The position numbers and the translations under genes were made by a program. Positions 49,376 to 59,305 of a stretch of 64,000 nucleotides of DNA are shown here, piece after piece. Source of the stretch: Actinomycetes bacterium. Lineage in GTDB: Bacteria; Actinomycetota; Acidimicrobiia; Acidimicrobiales; Bog-793. Each line of letters begins with the position of its first letter. Positions within the stretch are counted from its first letter, which is position 1. Below the pieces are notes generated by a model, which did no database searches, was not told the DNA's origin, and saw only the letters and a list, made by a program, of their open reading frames with translations. The stretch covers positions 1 to 64,000 of the forward strand of contig JAKBAA010000005.1 of assembly GCA_021809425.1 (NCBI GenBank), read 5' to 3'.

Positions 49376-49789
49376 TCAGGCGGCGCGCAGCTCGACGACC
49401 GGGATGACCCGGCTCGTCTTCGCCTGGTACTCGGCGAACCCCGGGTACCGGCGGGCCTGCTCGGCGTAGACCTCCCCACGCTCCTCGCCCGACAGCGGGA
49501 CGGCGATGGCCTCGAGGGTCGACGTGCCGATCTCGACGCGCACCCGGGGGTTGGCGACCAGGTTGTGGTACCAGTCCGGGTGGCGGTCGGACCCCGCCTT
49601 CGAGGCGAACACGAACCGGCGCCCGTCGAGCTCGAGGTACATCATCGGGTTGACCCGCTCCTCACCTGTGCGGGCACCGGTCGAGTGGAGCAGCAGGATC
49701 GGTGCCCCCTCGAACTGACCGGCCACCTTGCCGCCGTTGGCTCGGAACTCCTCGATGATCCGGGCGTTCCAGTCGTTCATGTCGCTCAC
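49376..49789 (-). CDS. Deazaflavin (F420)-dependent nitroreductase-family protein (DDN type)
   Basis: The 137-residue split barrel has WNARIIEEFRANGGKVAGQFEGAPILLLHSTGARTGEERVNPMMY, the Ddn signature contacting F420, then SDRHPDWYHNLVANPRVRVEIG. Proteins of this family reduce quinones or nitro drugs with F420H2. GTG 49789 fits the usual short N-terminus; ATG 49780 is an alternative. Confidence 0.93.
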   Translation of the reverse strand: MSDMNDWNARIIEEFRANGGKVAGQFEGAPILLLHSTGARTGEERVNPMMYLELDGRRFVFASKAGSDRHPDWYHNLVANPRVRVEIGTSTLEAIAVPLSGEERGEVYAEQARRYPGFAEYQAKTSRVIPVVELRAA

Positions 49790-49875
49790 GGGCACCGAGC
49801 CTACCGGCCGGCGGCCGGCCGTGACGTCCCGGGCCCGGCGTCCCCCGATCGGCGCCGTGCGCCGGCCGGCCCGTG

Positions 49876-50511
49876 TCAGCGCACGGTGGCGCGCAGCACC
49901 ATCGTGGCGGCGAGCGGCGGGATGCGCCCGGCGCGGGTCAGCCCGACCGGGGCGAAGCCGCACTCCGACGCAAGTGCCGTGAGGGTGCTCGGCGAGAAGA
50001 ACTTGATGTGGCCGTAGTCGGACCCCGCGCTCCAGTGCCGGTCGAACCTGCCGAGAAGGGCCAGGGCCAGGTTCTTCGTGTAGCCGTGGTACGGCGTCGA
50101 CACGACGAGGGCACCTCCCGGCCGGAGGGCCTCGCGGGCCCGGGCGAACAGCTGGCGAGGGAGCAGGAGGTGCTCGATGACCTCGGTCGACACGACGGCG
50201 TCGAACCGGCCGAGCAGGTCGGACGGGAGCGGGGCGCCGATGTCGTGACGCCGGAAGGTGATGTGCGGGTAGGCCGCACCGGCAAGGGCGATGCCGGACG
50301 GCTCGAAGTCGATGCCGGTCATCGTGAAGCCCCGCGCCGCCAGCTTGGCGCTGAGCGCCCCGTTGCCGCAGCCGACGTCGAGCACGGAACGACCGGCCGG
50401 TGCGCCGAGCGCCTCGAGGACCGCCGGGACCAGGTAGCGGTGGTCCGGGGGGTCGGCGATCGCCTGCCAACGCCAGTAGCCGCTCTCCCCGGCAGGTGCC
50501 ACGACGCTCAT
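49876..50511 (-). CDS. SAM-dependent methyltransferase, UbiG-like
   Basis: The 211-residue class I methyltransferase has SVLDVGCGNGALSAKLAARG (motif I), TGIDFEPSGIALA, DAVVSTEVIEHLLLPR and GGALVVSTPYHGYTKNLALAL. ATG 50511 follows GAGGGCGG. The acceptor is unknown; the STEVIEH and TPYH segments recall O-methyltransferases of quinones or cell-surface sugars. Confidence 0.88.
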   Translation of the reverse strand: MSVVAPAGESGYWRWQAIADPPDHRYLVPAVLEALGAPAGRSVLDVGCGNGALSAKLAARGFTMTGIDFEPSGIALAGAAYPHITFRRHDIGAPLPSDLLGRFDAVVSTEVIEHLLLPRQLFARAREALRPGGALVVSTPYHGYTKNLALALLGRFDRHWSAGSDYGHIKFFSPSTLTALASECGFAPVGLTRAGRIPPLAATMVLRATVR

Positions 50512-50680
50512 CGGGCCGCCCTCGGCGCTGCGCTGCGCCGCCGCCGACTGGCGGCCACGACGCCATGCCAGTGCGGCGCCGTGCTCGTGCCGTTGCTCCA
50601 CCGCTCCTCCATGGTCCGGCCGCTCCTGACGTCAGCATGCACGAGGCGACAGGTCCGCGTCCCCGCGCTCTCGTGGGACG

Positions 50681-51220
50681 CTACGAGCCGGCCGTCCCCG
50701 TCGCGTCTGCACGGCGTCCCGCGCCCCGCCCGCCGCTCGACCCTGCCGCCGCGTGTGCGTCGGCGCGCCGGTGGGCGACCTGGACGTCGTGCCAGCCGGC
50801 GTCGTCGAGGATCATCCGGCTGGCCGGGAACAGGTCGTACTCCTCCGTCTCGATGTGCCTGGCCAGGTCGTCGAGCGCCCCGAGCACGGCCGGCGCAGGG
50901 GCAGGCGCCGCCGGGGGGAAGGCGAGGAGGGTGGCCCGCGCCTGCTCGTGGTCGCCGAGCAGCTCGGCCAGGTACTGCTCGAAGCCCGGGCGCCGCGCCA
51001 GCTCGGCGAACAGCCCCGCCTCCTCCTTGGCGAGGTGGGGGCCGAGCGCCGCCTGCAGCGACGCGAGGGTCGCACCGGTCGCCTGGCCGGACTCCACCCG
51101 CCGGCGGAGCTCCGCGGCGAGCGTGGAGATGCGCTCGTGCTCGTCGGACAGCTCCTTGATCGGCGCCAGCTCTCGACAGTCGCAGTAGTCACACACGCCC
51201 GACAGGTTGGCCTGCGGCAC
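50681..51220 (-). CDS. Hemerythrin/HHE-domain protein with N-terminal Cys motif
   Basis: The 179-residue protein begins with a CDYCDC motif and continues with the hemerythrin iron ligands: LSDEHERI, LGPHLAKEEAGLF, LLGDHEQARATLL and HIETEEYDLFPAS. Such proteins bind a di-iron centre and sense or store oxygen or nitric oxide. The tail is low-complexity. GTG 51220 is the start. Confidence 0.88.
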   Translation of the reverse strand: MPQANLSGVCDYCDCRELAPIKELSDEHERISTLAAELRRRVESGQATGATLASLQAALGPHLAKEEAGLFAELARRPGFEQYLAELLGDHEQARATLLAFPPAAPAPAPAVLGALDDLARHIETEEYDLFPASRMILDDAGWHDVQVAHRRADAHAAAGSSGGRGAGRRADATGTAGS

Positions 51221-51342
51221 GCCCGCCTCCCAGGGCCAAAGGTCACTCTCAGCAACCTCACGGCCCCGCCAGAGCCGGGTCCGAGGTTCGGGCGCGATGG
51301 TGAGAGCACGAGGCCCGACCTGCGGCCAGGACGGAGGCGCAC

Positions 51343-52416
51343 ATGAACGAGCACGAGAAGACCTCGACCGGCGAGGGGGAGCACCGGCAGGCAGCCCGAG
51401 GCCGCAGCGGCCGCCGTGGCCGCCTCCCGCGCGCCGCGCGCTTCGCCACGGGCGCCGTCCTCGCCGCCGGCGTCGGAGCGACCGGCGTTGCCGCGGCCGG
51501 TGCCGTCACCGGGTCCGGCGGCGCCACCGGGTCGCTCGCCAATCTCACCTCGGCGACCACCGGTTCGCCGTCGCCGAGCGCCACGACCGATCCGGGCGGG
51601 CCGGTCATCTGGCGCGGGAGGCACCGCGGCGGGCCGGGCTTTCCCGGGATCGGGCGCGGGCTCACCGGCACGATCGCCTCGGTCGGTGCCGGGTCGATAT
51701 CGCTCACGACGCCCAACGGCGCCTCGGTCACGGTGACGCTCGCCTCATCGACCGCCTACCGAGAGCGGACGGCGACCATCTCGGTCAGCGACCTGCAGGT
51801 CGGCGAGGACGTGGTGGTCGTCCCGACGGCGGCCACCGCCGGCTCCTCCTCGCCGAGCGCCGCCACCGTCGTCGTGGTCGGCCCGCACATCGCCGGGCGG
51901 GTCGTGAGCGTGAGCGGCTCCGACATCGTCGTGGCCGACCCCCAGGGCTTCTACCGGACCGTCGTCACCTCGTCGTCGACCACCGTCACCGAGGCCGGTG
52001 CCACCTCGAGCCTCAATGCGCTCCTACCGGGCACCACCATCGACGCCCTCGGCACGATCGCCGCCGACCACACCGACCTCGACGCGACCTCCATCCGGAT
52101 CGTGCTGCCCCACGTCGCCGGCAGGGTCACCGCCGTGGACACGACCACCGGCACGCTCACCGTCACGACCCGTGGCACCACGGGAACGACGACCATCACC
52201 ACGACCGCCGCCACCCGCTTCCGGCGCGGCACGTCCACCACCACCCTGTCGGCGATCCCGATCGGGTCGCTCGTCGTGGCGGCCGGCACGCCCGGAACCG
52301 GGAGCACGTTCGCCGCGGTCCAGGTCTCCGTCCTGACCCGCGGCAGCCGCAACGGCGCCGGCCCGGGCGGGGGCTTCGGCGGCCCCGGGGGCGGACCCGG
52401 CCTCGGCCTCGGCTAG
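51343..52416 (+). CDS. Secreted repeat protein with DUF5666-like domains
   Basis: The 357-residue protein has an arginine-rich leader and a hydrophobic segment ([19 protein letters not shown]) typical of export. Three similar beta-rich modules follow, each opening GxI/VxSVxxxSI/DxxTP-like: [36 protein letters not shown] and [19 protein letters not shown]. The C-terminus is glycine-rich. Function unknown. Its stop TAG and the stop of the convergent trpB gene share the palindrome CTAG. Confidence 0.75.
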   Translation: MNEHEKTSTGEGEHRQAARGRSGRRGRLPRAARFATGAVLAAGVGATGVAAAGAVTGSGGATGSLANLTSATTGSPSPSATTDPGGPVIWRGRHRGGPGFPGIGRGLTGTIASVGAGSISLTTPNGASVTVTLASSTAYRERTATISVSDLQVGEDVVVVPTAATAGSSSPSAATVVVVGPHIAGRVVSVSGSDIVVADPQGFYRTVVTSSSTTVTEAGATSSLNALLPGTTIDALGTIAADHTDLDATSIRIVLPHVAGRVTAVDTTTGTLTVTTRGTTGTTTITTTAATRFRRGTSTTTLSAIPIGSLVVAAGTPGTGSTFAAVQVSVLTRGSRNGAGPGGGFGGPGGGPGLGLG

Positions 52417-53660
52417 TCGGTGAGCCTGCCGTGCAGGTAGTCGTCGTAGGCGGAAAGGTCGAGCAGGCCGTGGCCGGAGTAGCTGAAGAGGATGACCCGC
52501 TCCTCGCCCAGCTCCTTCGCCACCAGGGCCTCGTCGATGGCCGCCCGGATGGCATGCGTCGTCTCGGGCGCCGGCACGGCCCCCTGGGTGCGGGCAAACT
52601 GGACCCCGGCCTCGAACACCTTGGACTGCGCATAGGCGACCGCCTCCATCCTGCCGGCCCGCACGAGCGCGCTGATGATCGGCGAGTCCCCGTGGTAGCG
52701 GAGGCCGCCGGCATGGATCGTCGGTGGGATGAATTCGTGGCCGAGGGTGTACATCGGAAGGAGCGGCGTCAGGCCGGCGGTGTCGCCGAAGTCGTAGTCG
52801 AAGTGACCCTCCGTCAGCGTCGGGCAGGAGGCGGGCTCGACGGCGAGCAGGCGCACGCCGTCGTCGGGAACGAACGGCAGGCTGATGCCGCCGAGGTTTG
52901 AGCCGCCGCCGCACGAGCCGATGACCACGTCCGGCAGCCGCTCGCCGGCAAGCTCCAGCTGCTGCTTGGCCTCGAGCCCGATGACGGTCTGGTGGAGCAG
53001 GACGTGGTTGAGGACCGAGCCGAGCGCGTAGTGGCTGTCGCTCCGGCCGACGGCGTCGCGCACGGCGTCGCTGATGGCCGAGCCCAGCGAGCCGGGATGG
53101 CCGGGGTCGTCGACCGGTGAGGGGACCACGCTGCCGCCCCAGGTCTCCATGAGCATGCGGCGGTAGGGCTTCTGCTCGAACGAGGCCCGCACCATGTAGA
53201 CCATGCACTCGAGGCCGAACAGCGAGGTGGCGAAGGAGAGCGCGCTCCCCCACTGGCCCGCCCCCGTCTCGGTCGTCAGTCGCGGGACGCCCTCCACCTT
53301 GTTGTAATAGGCCTGCGGCACCGCCGTGTTCGGCTTGTGCGATCCGGCCGGCGAGACCGACTCGTCCTTGTAGTAGATGCGCGCCGGTGTCCCGAGCGCC
53401 GCCTCGAGCCGCGTCGCCCGCACGAGCGGGGTCGGCCGCCACAGTCGCAGCACGTCGAGGACCGGACCGGGGATGTCGACGGTGGGCTCGGTGGACACCT
53501 CCTGGGCGATCAACGCCATCGGGAAGAGCGGCGCCAGGTCGTCGGGACCGATCGGCTCCCTCGTCGCCGGGTGGAGCGGTGGCTCGAGGGGAGCCGGCAG
53601 GTGCGGCGCCACGTTGAACCACGCCGTCGGGAGGTCGTCAGGGGGCAGGTTCCAGCGCAT
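52413..53660 (-). CDS. TrpB2-type tryptophan synthase beta chain
   Basis: The 415-residue PLP enzyme has the long TrpB2 N-terminus ([20 protein letters not shown]), the PLP lysine in [24 protein letters not shown], the phosphate loop [11 protein letters not shown] and [13 protein letters not shown]. TrpB2 proteins condense indole with serine, often without a dedicated TrpA, and no trpA lies beside it. ATG 53660 is preceded by GGAGG. Confidence 0.93.
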   Translation of the reverse strand: MRWNLPPDDLPTAWFNVAPHLPAPLEPPLHPATREPIGPDDLAPLFPMALIAQEVSTEPTVDIPGPVLDVLRLWRPTPLVRATRLEAALGTPARIYYKDESVSPAGSHKPNTAVPQAYYNKVEGVPRLTTETGAGQWGSALSFATSLFGLECMVYMVRASFEQKPYRRMLMETWGGSVVPSPVDDPGHPGSLGSAISDAVRDAVGRSDSHYALGSVLNHVLLHQTVIGLEAKQQLELAGERLPDVVIGSCGGGSNLGGISLPFVPDDGVRLLAVEPASCPTLTEGHFDYDFGDTAGLTPLLPMYTLGHEFIPPTIHAGGLRYHGDSPIISALVRAGRMEAVAYAQSKVFEAGVQFARTQGAVPAPETTHAIRAAIDEALVAKELGEERVILFSYSGHGLLDLSAYDDYLHGRLTD

Positions 53661-53832
53661 GGTTCCTCCGAGGGCCCTCTTCGGCGTCAGCCGGCCGGCG
53701 CGAGGCGCCGGCGCGCGTAGCTTGGCACATGGCGCGCAGCAGGGCGTGGCTCGGTGCCGGCAAGGCGGTGCCCACCGCGTCGCACGCAGCAGCAGCCGGG
53801 CGCGTCCGCCGCTGCCCGGCTGCGACCGGCCG

Positions 53833-55413
53833 TCAGCCGGCGCCGGTGCGGGCGGAGAGCGCGGTCGACACGACGAGTGCCGCCTCGTCCCCGAGCGACC
53901 GTCGCTGCACCTTGCCGGTCGGCGACAACGGAAAGGTGTCGACGAAGACGTAGTGGCGGGGCGCCTTGTAGCTGGCGAGGGCGGCACGGCAGTGCGCCTC
54001 GAGCGCCGCGGCCGAGACCGACGCACCGGCGGCGAGCCGGACGAAGGCCACCGGGATCTCCCCCAGCCGGGGCTCGGGTGCCCCGACGACGACGGCCTCG
54101 GCGACCGCCGCGTGGGCGCTCAAGACCCGCTCGATCTCGCCCGGGGTGACGGTGTAGCCGCCGACGAGGATGATCTCCTTGAGGCGGCCGGCGAAGCTGA
54201 GGGCGCCGTCGGCCCGCTCGATCACGAGGTCACCCGTGCGCAGCCAGCCGTCGGGTGTGACGGCCCGCCCGCTCTCGTCCGGGTCACCCCAGTAGCCGAG
54301 GCAGACCGGCTCGCCGCGCACCCACAGCTCCCCGCGCGCACCCGGCGGGCAGGGCGTCCCGGTCGACGGATCGACCACCCGCACCTCGAAGGTCGGAAGG
54401 GGGCGTCCGACCGAGTCGAGCTGGACGTCGAGCGGATCACCAGGGACCACCGAGGTCACCCCTCCGCTCGTCTCGCTCATGCCGAAGCCGCCGAGCAGCC
54501 AGGCGACGCCCAGCCCCTCGGTGATCCGGCGAGCCACCTCCCGGGTCATCGGCGCACCCCCGTACATGAGGAAGCGCAGGCTCGAGCAGTCCCGCTGCGC
54601 CCGCGCCGGGTGCTCGACGAGCATCAGGTGGTGCGTCGGCGTCCCGGCCACGGCGACGGCCCGGTGGCGCTCGATCAGCTCGAGGGCGCGCTCGGGGGTG
54701 AACGCCGACATCGTGAGCACTGTCGCGCCGACGACCGCCGGCACCAGGCAGCCGGTGAGGAACCCGAGAATGTGGCTGAACGGGCCTGGTACGACGATGG
54801 ACTCGCCGGTTGCCAACCCCCAGGCCTCGCCGAGCGCCGCGGCGTTGGCGAGGAGTCCGCGGTGGGTGAGCATGGCCGCCTTCGGCAGGCCGGTCGAGCC
54901 GGAGGTGAGCTGCAGCAGGTGGACGTCGCCCGGCGTCGCCCGGCCGTCGAGGCCGGGGAGCGGGCGCCCGCTCGGCCATCCGTCCGCCGGACCGACCGCC
55001 TCGAGGCCACGTGCCACCCGGGCGGCGCCGAGCTGGTCGGCGAGCCCAGCGTCCGGCCCGGCGACGAGGAGCCGCGCCCCGCAGCGCTCGACCATCGCCT
55101 CGACCTCGGACGGCCGGCTGCGGATGTCGATCGGGACGACGACCAGGGCGGCGAGCGCGCCCGACCAGTAGGCGACGAGCCAGTCCCGCCCGTTCGCCAT
55201 CTGCAGCGCCACCCGGTCGCCGGGGGCGAGCCCGGCGCCGAGCAGCCGGCGGGCGCCGTCGTGCGCCGCCTCGAGCAGCGCCCCGTAGGTGAGCGTCCCG
55301 CCGTCGTCCACGACGGCGGGACGCTCCGGGCGCTCCTCGGCCCGACGCGCCAGCACCTCGGGGATGGTCGTCGGCCGTGGCGGGCGCCCGTCGCGCGCTC
55401 CGGTGGTGTCCAT
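53833..55413 (-). CDS. AMP-forming acyl-CoA synthetase / ligase
   Basis: The 526-residue enzyme has the ANL motifs: [19 protein letters not shown] (A3 P-loop), [10 protein letters not shown] (A5), [11 protein letters not shown] (A7), [14 protein letters not shown] (A8) and [11 protein letters not shown] with the A10 catalytic Lys. It activates a carboxylic acid as acyl-AMP then CoA thioester. Substrate is unknown; the class III CoA-transferase at 56803 may act in related acid metabolism. Confidence 0.93.
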   Translation of the reverse strand: MDTTGARDGRPPRPTTIPEVLARRAEERPERPAVVDDGGTLTYGALLEAAHDGARRLLGAGLAPGDRVALQMANGRDWLVAYWSGALAALVVVPIDIRSRPSEVEAMVERCGARLLVAGPDAGLADQLGAARVARGLEAVGPADGWPSGRPLPGLDGRATPGDVHLLQLTSGSTGLPKAAMLTHRGLLANAAALGEAWGLATGESIVVPGPFSHILGFLTGCLVPAVVGATVLTMSAFTPERALELIERHRAVAVAGTPTHHLMLVEHPARAQRDCSSLRFLMYGGAPMTREVARRITEGLGVAWLLGGFGMSETSGGVTSVVPGDPLDVQLDSVGRPLPTFEVRVVDPSTGTPCPPGARGELWVRGEPVCLGYWGDPDESGRAVTPDGWLRTGDLVIERADGALSFAGRLKEIILVGGYTVTPGEIERVLSAHAAVAEAVVVGAPEPRLGEIPVAFVRLAAGASVSAAALEAHCRAALASYKAPRHYVFVDTFPLSPTGKVQRRSLGDEAALVVSTALSARTGAG

Positions 55414-55634
55414 CGCCTGCCTCCCCCGTTGCCACGTGCCCGGCCCGCTCCGGCGAGCCCGATGCGAAGGGCCTCGAACCTACTGCACGGTCACCTGCTC
55501 CAAGGCCAGCCCGACGTCGGACGTCCGATCGATCTTCCTGGTCGACAGCCGGCCATGGACCGTGGCCGGGCGATCGGGACGGTCGGCGACGGGCCCGACC
55601 CGCCCCGGCGACCGCAGCAGTCAGTGCGAGTCGC
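55414..55634. other. Non-coding stretch between the ligase and the dehydratase pseudogene
   Basis: Nothing recognisable beyond the ligase start region; no further dehydratase homology is visible past 55635. Confidence 0.4.
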
Positions 55635-55799
55635 GCCCGACGGCATCAGGTCGACGAGGGTGGGAACGGGCCGCGCCAGCTCGTCGAGCTGGGCCAGCTC
55701 GAAGCGTCGGGCGTCCACGGCCGGCCAGTCGGCGCCACCCGGGGAGCTGCATGCCGAGCGCCTCCGCCATGCAGGCCATCGTGGAAGCGGTGCCCATCG

Positions 55800-56339
55800 T
55801 CATGCATTGCATCCTCCCCACGGCTGAAGCCGGGGGATTCCTGGCTCATGCAGCCAGGACCGGAGGCTCCGGCCCTGGTCTTGCGCCCTCGGCACCAGAG
55901 GGACGAAACCGGCCCTCTCGACCATGACGGCCGCTTCGTTCTTGTCCCTCGGGAGCACCACGCCGCATGCCTTGCAGGCATAGGTTCGTTCCGAGAGGTC
56001 CAGGCGGTGCTTGGCTCTCGCACCGCAGATCGAGCAGTCCATCGTCGTGTAGGCGGGATCGACGAGGCAGAGGTCGCGGCCGTGCTTGTCGGCCATGTGG
56101 ACGAGCGCCGCCTTCGTCGCCCCGATCGCTGCTTCGGCCGGCCTCTTCGCCATCGTCGAGCGCGCGAGGAACTTCGGTCGGAAGTCCTCGGCGGCGATCT
56201 GGTCGAAGGCTGCGACGACGCCCTTCGCCCACTTGCGGGCATCGTCGCTCCGCTGGCGGGCCACCTGGCGATGCAGCTTCGCCACCTGGCGCTTGGCCTT
56301 CTTGTAGCCCGTGGAGCGGGCTTGGTCTTCGGTGGCTTC
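55800..56339 (-). mobile_element. IS200/IS605-type element remnant: C-terminal half of TnpB
   Basis: The frame encodes ~179 residues of TnpB C-terminus: helical KKAKRQVAKLHRQVARQRSD, RuvC-II Glu in FDQIAAEDF, the zinc ribbon CSICGARAKHRLDLSERTYACKACG and RuvC-III Asp in LPRDKNEAA. The RuvC-I Asp and all N-terminal sequence are gone, as is tnpA, so it cannot cut DNA. It is fused in frame to the dehydratase N-terminus, giving a chimeric open frame from GTG 56543. The right end carries the hairpin at 55816-55836. Confidence 0.85.
55816..55836 (-). repeat. IS605-type right-end hairpin
   Basis: CCCC-A-CGGCT-GA-AGCCG-GGGG; on the minus strand it reads CCCCGGCTTCAGCCGTGGGG, the familiar right-end/guide-RNA-proximal hairpin of these elements. 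Confidence 0.75.
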
Positions 56340-56802
56340 GCGCTTCACCGCCTCGGCGACTCGGTCGAGGTGGGCGTTGCACGGTGCCAGCTCGGACCAT
56401 GTCGAGGCGATCCCGATCACCGGGCGACCGTCGAACACCTCGCCGCCGAATTCCTCGTTGCGCACCCACGACCGGTACAGCATCCCCGTCCGGCCGGACG
56501 CCCCGAACCACGCCTGGCTGCGACGACCCACCGGTTGCCTCACGCCTCTTCCCCTCTCGCCGGCGCGGGGAGGTCTGCCGCCGCAGCCTCCCGCTCGGCC
56601 GGGCAGTCGACGCCGCGTCCGTCGGCCGGTCGCCGGAGCCTCACGGCCGCGACGCGAACGGCATCTGACGTCGGACCGAACCGGAGCGGCTCCGAAGGTC
56701 GCAAGCGGGGGCGCCCGCACGGCGGCGCACCCAGCCAGGCGTCGGCACGGGCTGCGCCAGAATGGACGCCGTTGTGCCGCTCGACCACGACGGGAGGGGA
56801 AC

Positions 56803-59286
56803 GTGGCGCTCTTGGCCGGCTACCGGGTGCTCGACGACACGGCCGAGTGGGGGCTCATGGCCGGTCGCCTGCTCGCCGACCTCGGGGCGGACGTGGTGCA
56901 GCTCGAGCCACCGGACGGGTCGCCCGCCCGGGCGTGCGCGCCGGTCGACACCGACGGCGGGCGGTCGGCCTACTGGGCGGCCTTCGCCGCCAACAAGCGC
57001 GGCCTCGCCCTCGACCGGTCCGGCCCGGACGGGCGGGCTGCGCTCGCCGAGCTTGTCGCCGCGGCCGACTTCTTCCTGACCTCGCAGGACCCCGAGACGC
57101 TGGCCGCCGATGGCCTCGGCTGGGAGCAGCTGTCGGCACGCCACCCGTCGCTCGTCTACGTGCACGTGTCCCCCTTCGGCCTCACCGGCCCGAAGTCGAC
57201 CTACGCCGCGAGCGACCTCGTGGTCTGGGCGGCGAGCGGCGCCCTCCAGCCGAACCGCGACGGCGACCGGCCGCCGGTGCGCCTGAGCTCGGAGCAGGCC
57301 CGGCTGCATGCCGGGGCCGATGCCGCCTGCGGGGCGCTCGTCGCGCACCACCACCGGATGCGGACCGGCCGGGGGCAGCTCGTCGAGGTGTCGGCGCAGG
57401 TGTCCTCGGCGATGGCCACCATCAGCCGGATGCTCGCCCACGCCGTCCACGACACCGAGCCAGGCTGGCAGTTCGAGCAGGGCCCGCTCGATCGCAGCGG
57501 CAGCGGCTCGTCGACGCCGTCGAGCCAGAAGAAGTGGCGCTGCCGGGACGGGTGGGTCGAGTGGCACCTCGCCGTCGGGCCCGGAACCGGCCGGTTCACC
57601 GCCAACCTGTGCGCCTGGCTTCGTGACGAGGGCGTCCTGCCCGACGACCTCGCCGCCGTCGACTGGGACACCCTCCCCGAGCAGCTCGAGCGGGGCGAGG
57701 CGGACCCCTCGGTGCGCGACCGCCTGCGCGGCGTCGTCGGCGCCTTCTTCGCCGGCAAGACGAAGGAGGAGGTGAACGAGGCGGCCCTTACCTACCGCCT
57801 GAGCTGCTCGGGCATCCGCGACATCGCCGACGTGGTCGCTGCGCCCCACCTCGAGGCGCGCGACGTCTGGGTGCGCCTCGGTGGCGACGGCGCCGCCCCG
57901 CTGCCCGGGCGGTTCGCCACGGTGAGCGTGGACGCCTACCGACACCACCGCCGGGCGCCGCGCCTCGGCGAGCACACAGCCGAGGTGCTCGCCGAGTGGC
58001 GGGGCACCGTGCCGGTCCACTCCCGCCACCTCCCCGCGCCGCCGCCCGGCCCGGCGCCGGCAGGGGCGCTCGACGACCTGAAGGTGCTCGACCTCAGCTG
58101 GGTCGTCGCCGGGCCGATGGTCGGCCGGGCGCTCGCCGACTTCGGCGCCACCGTCGTGCGGGTCGAGTCGGCCACCCGCCCGGACGTGACGAGGGGGATG
58201 AAGCCGCTGTTCGGCGGGACCCCCGGGCTCGAGCGGTCCTCCGTGTACGCCAACTGCAACGCCGGCAAGCGGTCGATCTCGCTCGACCTGCGACACGACG
58301 AGGCCCGCCTGGTCGTCGCCGAGCTGGCCGGCTGGGCGGACGTGCTGATCGAGTCCTTCGCCCCCGGCGTCATGGCCCGCTGGGGCCTCGGCTACGACCG
58401 CCTAGCCGAGGTCAACCCGGGGCTCGTCATGCTGAGCTCGTCGCTCGGCGGCCAGCACGGCCCCCTCGCGCGCCTCGCCGGGTTCGGCAACACGGGCGCA
58501 TCCCTTTCCGGGTTCCAGGCGCTCGGCGGGTGGCCCGACCGCCCCCCGCTCGGCCCGTTCGGCCCCTACACCGACTACGTGGCGCCACGATTCGGCCTGG
58601 CGATGGTCCTCGCGGCGCTCGACCGCCGGCGCGCGACCGGAACCGGCTGTGCGATCGACCTCTCCCAGGTCGAGTGCGGCGTCTACTTCCTCTCCCCCGA
58701 GATCGCCCACCACCACGCCACCGGCGCCGTCGCCGCCCGGGCCGGCAACGCCGATCCCCTGCATGCGCCCCACGGCGTGTTCCCCACGTTGGACGACGAG
58801 GCAGCCGGTGCCGGGGAGCGCTTCGTGGCGGTCGCCGTCACGACCGACGACCAGTGGCAGGCGCTCGCCCGCCGCGTCGGCGGGGAGGGGCTGGCGGCGG
58901 ACCGGCGTTACGCCACCGCCGGCGGTCGCCTCCGCCACGCCGCCGACCTCGAGCGGCTCGTCGCCGACTGGTGCGCCACCCGGCGGGCCGACGAGGTCGA
59001 GCGGGAGCTGCAGGCGGTCGGCGTGCCGGCCCACCGCTCGGCCACCTCGGCCGACTTCTGCGACGACCCGCAGTTCGCCCACCGCCACCACCTGCGCCGG
59101 CTCCCCCATCCCGAGCTCGCCACGACGGTCGTCGAGGGGCCTCGCTACACCTTGTCGTCCACCCCTGGCGTCGTCGCCGGTGCTGCGCCCGTGCTCGGCG
59201 CGGAGAGCCGCTGGGTGCTGCGCGAGCTGCTCGGCTGGACGCCGGAGGCCGTCGACGCCCTCGCCGCCTCGGGCGCCCTTGCCTGA
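56803..59286 (+). CDS. Double-domain CaiB/BaiF class III CoA-transferase
   Basis: The 827-residue protein contains two tandem class III CoA-transferase halves. The first starts LAGYRVLDDTAEWGLMAGRLLADLGADVVQLE; the second, from ~residue 425, starts LKVLDLSWVVAGPMVGRALADFGATVVRVE. The probable catalytic Asp is kept in half one (STYAASDLVVWAASG), while the matching place in half two reads GFGNTGASLSG, so it may be inactive there. The family moves CoA between carboxylic acids. GTG 56803 has GGGAGGGG upstream; the open frame extends further but lacks homology. Confidence 0.9.
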   Translation: MALLAGYRVLDDTAEWGLMAGRLLADLGADVVQLEPPDGSPARACAPVDTDGGRSAYWAAFAANKRGLALDRSGPDGRAALAELVAAADFFLTSQDPETLAADGLGWEQLSARHPSLVYVHVSPFGLTGPKSTYAASDLVVWAASGALQPNRDGDRPPVRLSSEQARLHAGADAACGALVAHHHRMRTGRGQLVEVSAQVSSAMATISRMLAHAVHDTEPGWQFEQGPLDRSGSGSSTPSSQKKWRCRDGWVEWHLAVGPGTGRFTANLCAWLRDEGVLPDDLAAVDWDTLPEQLERGEADPSVRDRLRGVVGAFFAGKTKEEVNEAALTYRLSCSGIRDIADVVAAPHLEARDVWVRLGGDGAAPLPGRFATVSVDAYRHHRRAPRLGEHTAEVLAEWRGTVPVHSRHLPAPPPGPAPAGALDDLKVLDLSWVVAGPMVGRALADFGATVVRVESATRPDVTRGMKPLFGGTPGLERSSVYANCNAGKRSISLDLRHDEARLVVAELAGWADVLIESFAPGVMARWGLGYDRLAEVNPGLVMLSSSLGGQHGPLARLAGFGNTGASLSGFQALGGWPDRPPLGPFGPYTDYVAPRFGLAMVLAALDRRRATGTGCAIDLSQVECGVYFLSPEIAHHHATGAVAARAGNADPLHAPHGVFPTLDDEAAGAGERFVAVAVTTDDQWQALARRVGGEGLAADRRYATAGGRLRHAADLERLVADWCATRRADEVERELQAVGVPAHRSATSADFCDDPQFAHRHHLRRLPHPELATTVVEGPRYTLSSTPGVVAGAAPVLGAESRWVLRELLGWTPEAVDALAASGALA

Positions 59287-59305
59287 ACGCAGGGGACGCC
59301 ACGAC

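Larger units (their letters stand above)
55635..56543 (-). pseudogene. IlvD/Edd-family sugar-acid dehydratase, interrupted and decayed
   Basis: The N-terminal 68 codons (56543-56340) encode QAWFGASGRTGMLYRSW and FDGRPVIGIASTWSELAPCNAHL, a clear IlvD/Edd start. The frame then switches to a tnpB remnant. Past its end, MGTASTMACMAEALGM (from ~55800) resumes the dehydratase about 120 residues later. A one-base shift then leads to PAVDARRFELAQ, followed by a deletion to VPTLVDLMPSG, where homology ends. The GTASTM form suits aldonate dehydratases rather than IlvD proper. The parent gene is clearly non-functional. Confidence 0.8.
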
